From assembly GCF_023065955.2 (NCBI RefSeq), contig NW_026622808.1:32128475-32192474 (forward strand): DNA of 64,000 nucleotides, given 5' to 3'. Under the pieces are notes generated by a model. It worked only from the letters and a program-made list of their open reading frames with translations, ran no database searches and had not been told where the DNA came from. Origin of the DNA: Ursus arctos. Lineage: Eukaryota; Chordata; Mammalia; Carnivora; Ursidae. The position numbers were made by a program, and so were the translations under genes. Below are positions 24,001-30,868 of this stretch, in pieces (the first letter of the stretch is position 1; every line of letters starts with the position of its first letter).

Positions 24001-24001
24001 T
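69..24001 (-). CDS. CELSR3: CELSR3, cadherin EGF LAG seven-pass G-type receptor 3 (whole coding span, 35 exons)
   Basis: This is a Flamingo-family adhesion GPCR at the plasma membrane, known for planar cell polarity and axon-tract guidance through homophilic binding. My spliced product is 3316 residues, close to the roughly 3312 I recall for human CELSR3. In order it shows a signal peptide (about 1-30), nine cadherin repeats in exon 1, EGF-like modules, two laminin-G domains, a laminin-type EGF, a hormone-receptor motif, a GAIN/GPS region (about 2190-2530), seven membrane helices (about 2535-2800) and a 500-residue serine/proline-rich tail. Every intron reads GT-AG and all 34 junctions keep frame. 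The ATG at 24001 was chosen because it starts a hydrophobic leader (Arg-Arg-Pro-Pro-Trp then an eight-leucine run). The gene lies head-to-tail with NCKIPSD. Odd points are the GPS without its cleavage residue and an open frame upstream of the start. Identity is certain; single exon edges could be off by a few bases. Confidence 0.97.
97..1438 (-). other. CELSR3: CELSR3 intron 34
   Basis: A 1.34-kb intron. It contains a MIR-like element at about 318-476. The stretch at about 780-1010 has an L2-like, pyrimidine-rich look with a TAAATAAATAA end. I see no coding signal. Confidence 0.8.
318..476 (+). repeat. MIR-family SINE, old copy
   Basis: It carries the MIR order: GAGCACCTGCTGCGTAC head, a TTTACAGCTTTGGAAACAGAG core, and a GACTCCAGAGCCCG tail. 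Strongly diverged, as expected of an ancient mammalian SINE. Confidence 0.65.
1439..2327 (-). CDS. CELSR3: CELSR3 exon 34 (cytoplasmic tail)
   Basis: An 889-nt exon encoding about residues 3011-3308, the Ser/Pro/Arg-rich distal tail. It begins in a split Gly codon (GILKNRLQ) and ends GA|gtaagc. An in-frame TAA lies just inside the intron, so read-through would truncate the tail by eight residues. It contains a repeated S-R-E/D-x-L motif (see findings). Confidence 0.96.
2719..2919 (-). CDS. CELSR3: CELSR3 exon 33 (cytoplasmic tail)
   Basis: Encodes DVDGNDLLSYWPALGE through AQRQRKG. Donor AAAG|gtatga, acceptor TCCACAG. About residues 2945-3011. Confidence 0.95.
3480..3632 (-). CDS. CELSR3: CELSR3 exon 32 (cytoplasmic tail, acidic Ser-Asp run)
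   Basis: Encodes a DSDSDSDLSLEEERS acidic/serine stretch, a likely casein-kinase-2-type substrate by composition, then RFQRPLRRAAQSERLLTHPK. The acceptor is GCCGCAG. An alternative AG five bases upstream is possible, but the chosen one keeps frame. Confidence 0.9.
3953..4068 (-). CDS. CELSR3: CELSR3 exon 31 (cytoplasmic tail)
   Basis: Encodes DNVLVRHGSAADHTDHSLQ through VAMFHRDAGG. The donor GGAG|gtaggg lies in a GGT-rich run. About residues 2855-2893. Confidence 0.93.
4326..4474 (-). CDS. CELSR3: CELSR3 exon 30 (cytoplasmic tail)
   Basis: Encodes GHGAYNNTALFEESGLIR through SQRGRGYLR. The acceptor CTGCTGCAG separates it from exon 29; the intervening 84 bases are also open in frame, so retention of this tiny intron would not stop translation. 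Confidence 0.92.
4559..4675 (-). CDS. CELSR3: CELSR3 exon 29 (end of TM7 and start of tail)
   Basis: Encodes GLAVLLLFCVLNADAR (end of helix 7) and ACLGRKAAPEEARP. Donor ACG|gtgagg, acceptor TGGCACAG. Confidence 0.94.
5124..5247 (-). CDS. CELSR3: CELSR3 exon 28 (TM6-TM7)
   Basis: Encodes SLRSCFLLLLLVSASWLFGL (helix 6) and the start of helix 7 (VLAFHYLHAALCGLQ). Flanked by intron repeats rich in GGTCAG and GGACAC motifs. Confidence 0.95.
5719..5798 (-). CDS. CELSR3: CELSR3 exon 27 (end of TM5 and third intracellular loop)
   Basis: An 80-nt exon beginning with an in-frame ATG: MNGTMLLLAARTSC, then TGQREAKKTSAL. Donor CT|gtgagt. Confidence 0.94.
5821..5960. repeat. GA-rich low-complexity tract in CELSR3 intron 26
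   Basis: Purine-rich (GAGA/GACA)n sequence, with an alternating CA stretch near its right end. No gene is seen in it. Confidence 0.7.
6243..6355 (-). CDS. CELSR3: CELSR3 exon 26 (end of TM4, second extracellular loop, start of TM5)
   Basis: Encodes GLAVGLDPEGYGNPDFCWIS, with the loop Cys and Trp conserved in family-B receptors, then HEPLIWSFAGPVVLVVA. Confidence 0.95.
6577..6751 (-). CDS. CELSR3: CELSR3 exon 25 (TM3-TM4)
   Basis: Encodes LVCTVVAILLHYFFLSTFAW (helix 3 with the loop-1 Cys) and MRFYHALGWGVPAVLLG (helix 4). Donor CTGG|gtgagg. Confidence 0.96.
6957..7163 (-). CDS. CELSR3: CELSR3 exon 24 (TM1-TM2)
   Basis: Encodes RLEGDLELLAVFTHVVMAVS (helix 1), the basic loop RSLKSNMRG, and helix 2 (VAAALGVAELLFLLGIHRTH). 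About residues 2534-2602. Confidence 0.96.
7251..7377 (-). CDS. CELSR3: CELSR3 exon 23 (GPS motif)
   Basis: Encodes the GPCR proteolysis site: a Trp-Thr-Ala-Arg-Asp-Cys box, then HARCRCSRTGTFGVLMD. The Cys/Trp frame of a GPS is present, but the usual His-Leu-Ser/Thr cleavage tripeptide aligns with Arg-Thr-Gly, so self-cleavage is not expected. The Tethered-agonist-like segment TFGVLM is retained. Confidence 0.95.
7606..7773 (-). CDS. CELSR3: CELSR3 exon 22 (GAIN domain)
   Basis: Encodes LPQNPVMNSPVVSVAVFH through RSKAICVQWDPPG, the GAIN-B part just before the GPS. Confidence 0.95.
8370..8544 (-). CDS. CELSR3: CELSR3 exon 21 (GAIN domain)
   Basis: Encodes VLSTSSSGMENSTTSS, a proline/glutamate repeat (PEPEPEPG), and VILLVYRTLGGLLPAQF. 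The low-complexity Pro-Glu part varies in length between mammals. Confidence 0.94.
8909..9064 (-). CDS. CELSR3: CELSR3 exon 20 (GAIN domain)
   Basis: Encodes LSIDRMEHPSPTRGTRRYPR through LPSQSPRPSPPE. Acceptor CCTGGGCAG, donor GAAG|gtgaga. Confidence 0.94.
9335..9530 (-). CDS. CELSR3: CELSR3 exon 19 (GAIN domain)
   Basis: Encodes NLLWAGSALLAPETGDLWAA through LTYLNPVGLVTPNI. About residues 2260-2324. Confidence 0.94.
9754..9963 (-). CDS. CELSR3: CELSR3 exon 18 (GAIN subdomain A)
   Basis: Encodes LDGLELNKTALDTVEAKKLA through TATQDAHFNE, a helical stretch typical of GAIN subdomain A. Confidence 0.95.
10187..10281 (-). CDS. CELSR3: CELSR3 exon 17 (hormone-receptor motif, second half)
   Basis: Encodes AAMRLCDEDQGWLEPDLFNC with the Cys/Trp pattern of the HRM domain, then TSPAFRELNLL. 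Confidence 0.94.
10556..10740. repeat. Interrupted CA microsatellite, CELSR3 intron 16
   Basis: Alternating CA/CACG dinucleotides broken by short unique words. A run of CTCTCT precedes it. Confidence 0.8.
11035..11410. repeat. Degenerate minisatellite, CELSR3 intron 16
   Basis: About ten diverged units of roughly 30-40 bp built on CTCAGGCAG(T/C)GGGGAGGGGC and (T)CTGCAGGGA. Read forward, it gives an open Gly/Ser/Glu-rich frame that is only a by-product of the repeat. Confidence 0.75.
11673..11774 (-). CDS. CELSR3: CELSR3 exon 16 (hormone-receptor motif, first half)
   Basis: Encodes LYDACPKSLRSGVWWPQTKF through VPCPRGALG, the first half of the HRM with its Trp-Trp pair. Confidence 0.95.
12092..12275 (-). 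CDS. CELSR3: CELSR3 exon 15 (laminin-type EGF)
   Basis: Encodes EFHYRPRGSDSCLPCDCYPV and GQCPCRPGALGRQCNSCDSP, a cysteine-rich laminin-EGF module ending in TASGCR. Confidence 0.95.
12588..12708 (-). CDS. CELSR3: CELSR3 exon 14 (EGF/laminin-type EGF start)
   Basis: Encodes MDQQCPRGWWGSPSCGPCNC and HKGFDPNCNKTNGQCHCK. Donor AAG|gtatgc. Confidence 0.95.
12805..12946 (-). CDS. CELSR3: CELSR3 exon 13 (EGF-like)
   Basis: Encodes GYYGPGCVDACLLNPCQNQG through CVGGYFGHHCEHR, one full EGF repeat with six cysteines. Confidence 0.95.
13112..13283 (-). CDS. CELSR3: CELSR3 exon 12 (end of LamG2, EGF-like)
   Basis: Encodes GVWLGSTPSGSPALLPPSHR and the EGF CVVTNACASGPCPPHADC through FSCTCWPG. Its last loop reads C-W-P-G where human, as I recall it, has C-Q-P-G. 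Confidence 0.94.
13662..13778 (-). CDS. CELSR3: CELSR3 exon 11 (LamG2)
   Basis: Encodes DTMAVGSELQGLKVKRLHVG through QGLVGCIQ, the C-terminal strands of the second laminin-G domain. Confidence 0.95.
14339..14524 (-). CDS. CELSR3: CELSR3 exon 10 (LamG2)
   Basis: Encodes LDRGLLSVTVTRGTGRA, then LLLDQVTVSDGRWHDLRLEL, a hallmark laminin-G strand pair, and MVSLDFSLFQ. Confidence 0.95.
14948..15117 (-). CDS. CELSR3: CELSR3 exon 9 (LamG2 start)
   Basis: Encodes MAYPHHFRGNGTLSWDFGND through QLQAGPHSTLLCQ, the N-terminal half of the second laminin-G domain. Confidence 0.95.
15208..15333 (-). CDS. CELSR3: CELSR3 exon 8 (EGF-like)
   Basis: Encodes CQAKLHFCDSGPCKNSGFCS and WGGFSCDCPVGFGGKDCRL, one EGF repeat between the two laminin-G domains. 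Confidence 0.95.
15599..15762 (-). CDS. CELSR3: CELSR3 exon 7 (end of LamG1)
   Basis: Encodes SLDLTGPLLLGGVPNLPENF through CMRDLYIDGRRVDMAAF, the terminal laminin-G strand with its conserved GCMRD. Confidence 0.95.
16304..16461 (-). CDS. CELSR3: CELSR3 exon 6 (LamG1)
   Basis: Encodes PRTDALGGAQGPSKDKVAVL, SVDDCDVAVALQFGAEIGNY and AAAGVQTSSKK. Confidence 0.95.
16569..16657 (-). CDS. CELSR3: CELSR3 exon 5 (LamG1)
   Basis: An 89-nt exon encoding GESNTVVSPTVPGGLSDGQW and TVHLRYYNK. The DGQWHTVHLRY strand is diagnostic of laminin-G. Confidence 0.94.
17080..17195 (-). CDS. CELSR3: CELSR3 exon 4 (LamG1)
   Basis: Encodes FATVQPSGLLFYNGRLNEKH and DFLALELVAGQVRLTYSTG. Confidence 0.94.
17511..17736 (-). 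CDS. CELSR3: CELSR3 exon 3 (EGF-like, LamG1 start)
   Basis: Encodes the EGF CVPGVCRNGGTCADGPDG through CQCPAGGAFEGPRCE, then SSFVMFRGLRQRFHLTLSLS. Very CpG-rich. Confidence 0.95.
18112..18762 (-). CDS. CELSR3: CELSR3 exon 2 (post-cadherin region, two EGF-like repeats)
   Basis: Encodes DGLHSVTAQCVLRVVIITEE and a roughly 100-residue linker after the cadherins. It then encodes EGF repeats VCLREPCENYMKCVSVL...CRCPPGFTGDFCE and LCYSNPCRNGGACARREGG. About residues 1250-1466. Confidence 0.96.
18763..20253 (-). other. CELSR3: CELSR3 intron 1
   Basis: A 1.49-kb intron. Its left part (about 18870-19370) holds a decayed tandem repeat of GGTCAGCAAG-type words every 40-60 bp; the right part is unique sequence without coding signal. 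Confidence 0.8.
20254..24001 (-). CDS. CELSR3: CELSR3 exon 1 (signal peptide and nine cadherin repeats)
   Basis: A 3748-nt exon coding residues 1-1249 and one base of the next codon. After the leader comes a poorly conserved pro-region rich in Arg/Pro/Ser (about 30-310) ending in a basic SRVRRRRAANRHPQF stretch, then nine cadherin repeats (about 320-1250). Their calcium-binding words recur: D-R-E, D-x-D-A/G-x-x-G/N-x-x, and D-x-N-D-N/H linkers (LDENDNAPQF, VDINDHTPIF, LDVNDNRPEF, VNDVNDNAPQF, VQDVNDNAPVF). One linker, ITDANTHRPVF, lacks the usual Asn-Asp-Asn. Cadherin 9 runs on to the splice donor ACAG|gtaagg. Confidence 0.97.
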
Positions 24002-24480
24002 CACCCCCCGCCTCCCCACACGGCCTCCACCGCCCCTCGCCTCGGTCCGGGCCTTGGGCCCGCCCCGCCGCTCGGGCCCCCTCCCGGGCCCCTGCCGCCG
24101 CCCCGGTCCCCCGCCTCTCGGCCTGTCGCTCCGCGCCGCCTCCGCCCTCTGGGCACCATCTACTCCGCGGCCAGAACCCCTTTGGCGTGCGGCTCCGGCT
24201 TTTGCCGCCCCCACCACAGCATCCCCGAAGCTGCTGTCGCCTCCCGCCGCTCCAACATGGCTCCCGGCCTCAGCGATGGTTCGTTCCACCTCCGCCCCGA
24301 AGGCCCAAATCCGGTGGTACAGCCCGTCGCGCATGCCGACTCTGATCACTGAAGCTGTTTTCGCCATCTTTGTTGAGGGCAAAGCATAACTGCTGCCCGA
24401 GGTGCTGAACAGGGCTAGGAGGTTCGCCGCCCCTCGATCCACCCCCCTTGCTTTGAGCCACCGCCCTCACCCGCCTTCCC
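24002..24480 (-). promoter_or_regulatory. CELSR3: CELSR3 5' UTR and proximal promoter, CpG-rich
   Basis: A dense CpG stretch continues from exon 1. No TATA box is seen. The frame stays open upstream to an ATG at 24442, but the signal peptide at 24001 argues for the downstream start. The transcription start cannot be placed from sequence alone. Confidence 0.45.
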
Positions 24481-25039
24481 CCTTCTAGGCGCGGTCCCAG
24501 CTACATCTCCCATCCTTTCTTCTGCTTGCAGGTCTTTTGTCCCCCTTCCTGAGCACCAGTTCCGAAATCCGTCCGGGATTTTGGCCTGAAAATTTGGTGC
24601 CCATGACGTGCAGAGAGCGTTCTCCTGACTCTTGGCATGGGTACCATGTGGAATCCTGGGGGTGGAAGGGACGTTGACTGGATGAGGACCTGGGACGCCA
24701 GACCCAAAGTTAATAGCTTGAACTCCTCGATCATTGAATTTTAACTCATGACACATGTCGCGACCATCTGCCTTTTTGGAGCGTCTCTGCAGAGCAGGGA
24801 CTGGAGGTGACCCCAAGGCGTGAGTAGAGACCAAACTCTCTCTGCCTTGCTGGATCCCAGCAGTCTCCCGCTCTGGGGACCCCTCCACTGAAGGCTACAC
24901 CCTCTTCCAGGCCGCAGGTCTCGAGTGCTCTGGGATGCCACTGGAGCCCGACGTTGCCACAGGGCTACTGCCACGGCTTCCTCGGATCCCCGCCCCTCGC
25001 CCGCCACGACCGCGTCCCTTAACCCCTTGAAGGGACTAG

Positions 25040-25560
25040 CGGAAGCTCAACCTTCCTCCCACGATTCATTATAGTTCTCCCAGCGCTGAGCAACTCCAGG
25101 CGCCAATCGGTACCAGCTGGCCAATGGGCAGACACGGCGGAATGGACGTCACAGAAGACGACACGGGGTTGAGGGAGAACTATTGGCACAATGGGAGGCT
25201 CCGCCCCCGACGGCGGACTCATTGTCTGAGGGGAGGGTTCTGTGGCTTCCAGGCTGGCCGGGAGAGATCATCCTGGAGGCTTTCTACGGTCGCGCCGGCA
25301 AAGGCAGCAGCGGCAACGCCCTGCAGCGTGTTGTGTGAAGGGCGCGGGCGTCCCGGGACCGAGGAGGGGTTTAGGGCTGGATCCCAGAACGCTCCAAGGG
25401 GCGCGGCTCCTCCTAGGAACTAACGGAAAACTCCTGGCTAAGGCCTCGGGCCCACACCGACGGTACCTATGACATCATCATCAACCAATCAGACGGCACA
25501 TCCTTTGGCCTCTTGACTTCTTCGCTTCCGGGAGGTGGGGTTCCCGTGGACTCCACCTCC
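25040..25560. promoter_or_regulatory. CpG-rich promoter-like cluster with CCAAT and CRE-like sites
   Basis: It contains CCAAT in both orientations (GCCAATCGG near 25100, GGCCAATGGG near 25117, CTATTGG near 25180, AACCAATCAG near 25485). It also has a GGACGTCACAG CRE-like site near 25143, a GC box CTCCGCCCCC near 25200, and TGACATCATCATC near 25468. It is about 0.6-1 kb upstream of the CELSR3 5' end, so it could be a distal CELSR3 promoter or the start of a divergent plus-strand non-coding RNA. Confidence 0.45.
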
Positions 25561-27104
25561 CGAGCGCTCTGTCTGCCTACGGAGAGCCGGCCAGTGGGCT
25601 CCAGAATCTGAGGATTCCTCAAAAGTCGGAGATTTGCGCCGGGTGTGTTGTCTGGGTTCCACTCGGCGTGAGGGTGGAGCATCTGGTGCGCGGCTGAAGG
25701 CGGAACTCGGCTGGATGGGGGCCCAGTCCGTGGAGGGGCTGGAGGGGCGAGGCCGAGAACGAGGTTTTGGCTGCACGTTCGCCCTCCGGGTCCACGATCT
25801 AGCGAATTCAGGGCACAAAACTTAACACCAGCCAAGGAGGGAGGCAGGCGGAACGCTAGGGGGAAGGGTGCTAGGGTCCCGGAGGAGGTGCCTCAGCCAA
25901 CTTAGCGATCTGGGACGGCTTCCCGCTAGAGAAAATGCTTGAGCAGAGCCTCAAATAACCAAGAGGAAGTCTGCCGCTGCGAGGGAAGGAGGAGCCATCC
26001 TAGCTCTTGGAGGCTACGTGGGCATATGCAGAGGCGTAAAGAACCGCCGGCGGAGGGAAATAAGCTCTGCTGTCTTCACTAGGGCTAGCGGTGGCTTCAG
26101 CGGATCCTCCTGTGGAGAGCAAGACCTAGACTTCTTAATATCCCTGGCTCGCGGTGTGACTGCGGTGGCTATCCGTGTCGCGCCCTACTGTTCCTGCCTC
26201 CACTGCTATCCTCTCTGGCTGCTGTACCGTGGAGGCCTCCCGCTCCCCACGTGCACTCACCTCCGCGCCCCACCCCCAGCGGCAGCTTCTTAATGTGCCC
26301 CCGCAAAGACGGAAACCAAGTATTGGTGATAGTTTCTCCCTTCAACTCCAGACCTGCCCCTACTTCCTAGGAACATAGCAAGATCTCTACGGTTCATCCT
26401 CTGTCTTGTCTTTCCAGCTCTAAGCTAGAGGGTCCACCCAAGGGCTCAGAAACCTGGGTTGGAGGCTGCTTGGGATAGATGGAGAGTAGTCCAGAGACCA
26501 GAGGGCAAAGGCTGGGCAGAAACTGCTCTCTAGGACATCGTGGCTACTCACTTCCTGCCTTTTCTTTCGACCCTGTGTTTAGCCCCCCCTCCTTCCTCTC
26601 AGTCAGGTACCTTGCTGGAAGAGCAAGCCAGAAGACCTGGCCAACCCATCCAGCTAATTATCCAATAGTTCTTTGATCTCACTGAGATCTCCAATTCATC
26701 ATTCCTCACCTCCTCAGTTCCTTACCTTTACCATTAGCCTAATAGAATCCAGTGTTATAACAACTCAACTGCCCTGCTTTTCTTAGATAAACATGGGCTA
26801 AAACCTAACCCTACCCAAAATAGACTATTTGTGTATCCCTCCCCTCTGGAGCAGCAGAACATTACAAGAGGAAAACATTTTACATTCATGACCACAAGTC
26901 TCAATACTGTATCAGAAAGCATAGCCAGTGCTGTTAAGGCAGGAAAAATAATAAAAAGTTATGAGGATTGGAAAGGAAAAAATAAAACTTACGCACAGGC
27001 AATAGGGTTGGGTGTGTAAAAAATTTGAAAGAACCTATAGATAAGTTATTAGAGTAAGCTTAGCAAAGTTCTTGAACACAAGGTCAATATATAAAAATCA
27101 GTTG

Positions 27105-27214
27105 CAGGTCACCTGGCTGGCTCAGTTGGTGGAGCATGCAACTCTTGGTCTTGGGGTTGTGAGTTTGAGCCCCACGTTGGGTGTAGAGATTACTTAAAAA
27201 TAAAATCTTTAAAA
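27105..27214 (+). mobile_element. CAN-SINE nested in LINE-1
   Basis: A short tRNA-Lys-related copy flanked by a perfect 14-bp duplication ATAAAAATCAGTTG (27091-27104 and 27215-27228), so it inserted after the LINE-1. Confidence 0.9.
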
Positions 27215-27331
27215 ATAAAAATCAGTTGTAATTTCTATATGTCAGCAACGGAAAAAATGTTTTTAAATATTTACAAGAGCGTCAAGTAACAAAATGCCAG
27301 GAATAAAGCTAATGAAAGTCATGCAATGACT

Positions 27332-27433
27332 CTTTACACACACACACACGCACACACACACACGCACACACGCGCGCGCACACACACAAACACGCGCGCG
27401 CACGCACACACACAAACACACACGCGCACGCAC

Positions 27434-27465
<32 letters not shown>

Positions 27466-27468
27466 TGA
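27332..27468. repeat. (CA)n/(CG)n microsatellite
   Basis: About 135 bp of alternating purine-pyrimidine with CGCGCGCG runs inside the CA repeat, within LINE-1 sequence. Confidence 0.95.
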
Positions 27469-27592
27469 AAGAAATAAAGACAAATGGAGTGAAAAGCTAC
27501 GTTCAAAGATTGGAAGATTTAGTATTGTAAAGATGCCATTTCTTCTAAAATTGACATTGACATATGGATTCAGTGCAACTCCAATAAAATCC

Positions 27593-27593
<1 letters not shown>

Positions 27594-27628
<35 letters not shown>
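27594..27628. repeat. (GT)n microsatellite
   Basis: A perfect GT run of about 17 units, 126 bp to the right of the CA tract and therefore inverted relative to it. Confidence 0.95.
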
Positions 27629-27631
<3 letters not shown>

Positions 27632-30600
27632 CTGATAAACTAGGTTCTAAAATGAGGGCCAGGAATACCCAAGAGAGTCTTGAAAACCAAAGTAGGAGGA
27701 TAGCTTCCTCTACTGGGAACAAGAAAGGTTCAGAAACCAAGCCTATGGTTCCAGAGCAGGAATAGACTGCTGGAACATAACCCAGAGACCGGCCTAAAGA
27801 TGTGTGGAGACTTGAATTTTGGCGAGGGTGGCTCTTAAGAGTCAAATGAGGAAAAGATGGGTTTTTCAAAAAATAGTGCGGGCTCAGTTGGATATCCATG
27901 TAGAAGAAGTTAAATGAGAACCCTACTTATTACCCACGTAATCAATTCCAGATAGATTTGACATTTGAATATGAAAGGAAAGACAACACATAAGATCTTC
28001 ATACTTGAGCACAGATTTATTAGGATACAAAATGCACTAACCACAAAGAAAGTCCTGAAAAAATGGATTACATTACAACTAAGAACATCTTTTCATCAAA
28101 AGACCACATTAAGGATGGGAGAAGATATTGCAAGATAGACAACCCAAGGACTCATATGCCACATACATATCACAAATCAACAAAAGATAGACAACCCAGC
28201 AAACGAATGGGCAAGAGATTTGAACGGGTACTTCACAAACGATCCAAATAGCCAGGAAACTAGCGAAAAGGTGCTCAACCTCTTTAGCCATCAGGGAAAC
28301 GCAAGTTTAAAAAATAAATACTGCTATGGCCTAGGGGAATGACTTAAAAAAAAAAAAAAGCCTCACAATACCTTTTTGGGAAAGAGACAGAGGAGCTGGA
28401 ACTCAGCATGACGAGGGAGCATACACTGGTACAGCTACTTTGCACAACTATTTGGAGAGTGGACTTTCGACCCTGTAGTTCCACTCATGAGAACACACCC
28501 CCAATATAATGCACACGTGGGACAAGATGACCTGGGTAACAATGTCCCTGATGCCTCTATTCATAATAGACAAGAACTGGAAACTGAGCGGTCACCAGCA
28601 GTGAATAAATGAGGGTATATCCCACACGACTTTGGGGGTGAACAAACTGCAACCACATACTAGGACACAGACGAATCTCAGAAACTTCATGGTGAATGAA
28701 GAAGCCAGACACAAGAGTTTATACTGTATGGTTCCATTTATGTCAGGTTAGGCAAAACTTATCTGTAATTCCCTCTAGGGAGGAGGTCTAGGGAGGACGT
28801 GCGTGTCAGGACAAGCGGGCTTTGGGGACTGGTGATAGTGTATTTCTTGACTTGGGTGGTGGTTGTATCAGCATTCTCTCATAATTCATCCAGCTGTACT
28901 CGCTGCACACTGTACTTTTCATCGTTATGTTATTCTTCCATAAAAACAAGAGAAAAAAGATTGTTTTCACCTACTTGGAGTCTCTGTTATCTTTCAGGGA
29001 CTGAGCAGGCATGTGATCTTCACCCAACGCCTTACCCTGGCGTTGCCAGATATGTGGGTAGCCTGTGGTCCGCAGTGCACGTCCCACAAGCACCTTTATG
29101 TACCCGCTTCTACCGCAAAGCTCAGCCCAAACCCCCATCCCTCACTGCCCCTCAGAATCTCCTTTGAGTTTTTTTTCTTGGTCCATGCACCGAACACTCC
29201 CGTTTGAGTGGCTTAGTTGTCTGTCTCTGCCCTCTTGCCTCACCACATCCCACATTTTCCATCCTTCCAAGCAGCCGAATGGGTGTTCTTGCAAAGATAG
29301 TTCTCTCGCTGTGGAATTCTGCGGCTCATCATCTTTTCCCCTTACGGTCGTCATTTTGTTTTGAGAGTGCCATCAAGGTGTTTGCTGGGGGGGTCGTGGA
29401 GCTCTGGATCCTCTCAGAGCCTGTTTGCTGCCAGAGGCCAGTAATTAACTCTGTCAGCGGGGGCTCTTGCGACCCTTACAAACACATGCCAGGGCCCCTT
29501 GGACAATTGCGCAGAAACTGACCAGGGCTTCTGACCCTCCTGCCATGGGTTCTGCTTCGCTCATCACAGGTGCCAGCACTGGGACAGATGGCACAGCACG
29601 GCCCTTGCCCTTCCACTGTCAGTGTGTGCATCGCAACAGCGAACAGAGCAAAGCACGGAGGCCGTCGAAAGTTCCTGTCTCAGCTTGCTGAGGGACCTGT
29701 GCTTTTCACTGAGTTACTCTCTCAGGAGCATCACGGTTCTCTGCCTTTCGCTCTCCAGTGAGGAAGGAGTCGTGACTGGAAGGCCATGTCACGGACTCTG
29801 GATGTGAAAGGCAAGGCAGAAAGCCGCCCAGGGTGAAGAGTGACCAGGTTGTGTCCCACAGTTCTACTGGGGGGGGGGGGCATTTTGTCAGCCCCTCTTC
29901 AGGTCCAGCAGGGGAGCCTGTGTGCTTAACCCGAGAATCAAGAGTTAGGGAAGGACATCTCCTCATCAGCTTCCCACGCTCTGCTTCTGTGACCTCCCTG
30001 TCAACGTTCCTGCCTCAGTTCCCCGAGGTCCTGTGCCCGGGGGACCCCACCCCTCACCCTGGCCTCTTCTGTGCTTCTTACTGCATTACAGTCCTGTTGG
30101 GAAAATAATGGAACAGCCATCTGCCTTCAGCACCCCAGCGAGAAAAGTCGTGACTAGAAGTCACGGTATCAATAATCCTGAATGTGTGCAAGTGTCAGAT
30201 GAGGATTATCCTGGGTGAAAGTTGGACGGAACTAATGAAAACCACTTCTGACTGGTGTCTGCCTGTGGCCTCCTGACCCTCCCCCATTTATGGCGAGAGC
30301 CTTCGTTAACTTGGGAGCCCACAAGGAAAATGACGTTTTTGCCAACTCGGTCCCCAACTGTCTGCCAACAGTAGTGCGAGCCGAACCCCACGCCTGTCGA
30401 GATACTCTTTTTGCCCTACGTAATGACATCTCTGAGGCTGCAAAACGAGGGGATCCTGTTGGACCCACTGACAAACGAGGAAGGGAACAGAGCTGGGCAG
30501 AGCCTGCATGTGCAGGGAGGCTGGGGTGGGGCCTGCTTCATCTGAGAACAGCTATGAAGGACAGGGTTTCAACATGGGAGGAGGGAGGTCTGCAAGGGCG

Positions 30601-30862
30601 GTCGCCTGAAAACAGGCCGCGGGGCACTCACTGGCTTAGCTGCGGCCCCGGAGAAATGGGAACTCGGGGAGAGAGGCTGAAACAGGACTCAAGGGACCTT
30701 GATGGACAGGCCTATGAGGGACCATCCCCTCCTCACGCTGGAGAGGTCAGGGCAATCAAGTGACAAGGTCCTGAGGCCCCAGCGTCCCTGCCCATCCTCT
30801 CCCACCCCAACCCAGGATCGTGCGGGGTTGCTGATCACACAGCTGTTTCCGGATGCCTGTGA

Positions 30863-30868
30863 TTTATT
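30863..30868 (-). terminator. NCKIPSD: Candidate NCKIPSD poly(A) signal AATAAA
   Basis: AATAAA on the minus strand about 670 bases after the NCKIPSD stop codon, giving a 3' UTR of roughly 0.7 kb. It is the first canonical signal seen downstream of the stop. Confidence 0.6.

Larger units (their letters stand above)
26890..28965 (+). mobile_element. Old LINE-1 remnant (ORF2 end to 3' UTR)
   Basis: Typical L1 words appear in order: reverse-transcriptase-end sequence around 26920-27080 and 27480-27590, CTGAAAAAATGGATTACATT near 28050, ATCAGGGAAACGCAAG near 28290, and an L1M-type 3' UTR (TATACTGTATGGTTCCATTTAT near 28715, TTGGGTGGTGGTTGTATCAG near 28850). It is broken by many indels and stops. 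It carries a nested SINE and the CA/GT tracts. Confidence 0.75.
24481..30840. other. CELSR3-NCKIPSD intergenic region
   Basis: No coding gene is seen. It holds the CpG-rich cluster at 25.0-25.6 kb, GC-rich unique sequence to about 26.3 kb, a LINE-1 remnant at 26.9-29.0 kb with a nested SINE and microsatellites, and a diverged internal duplication at 29.7-30.24 kb. The remainder is unique. Confidence 0.75.

Noticed and set aside
23499..24389. 296-codon plus-strand open frame opposite CELSR3 exon 1
   Set aside because: It is antisense to the well-supported cadherin exon and 5' UTR in CpG-rich DNA where stops are rare, with no recognisable protein domain.
27263..27643. Several Cys/Val/Thr-His repeat reading frames
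   Set aside because: Read-through of CA/GT microsatellites.
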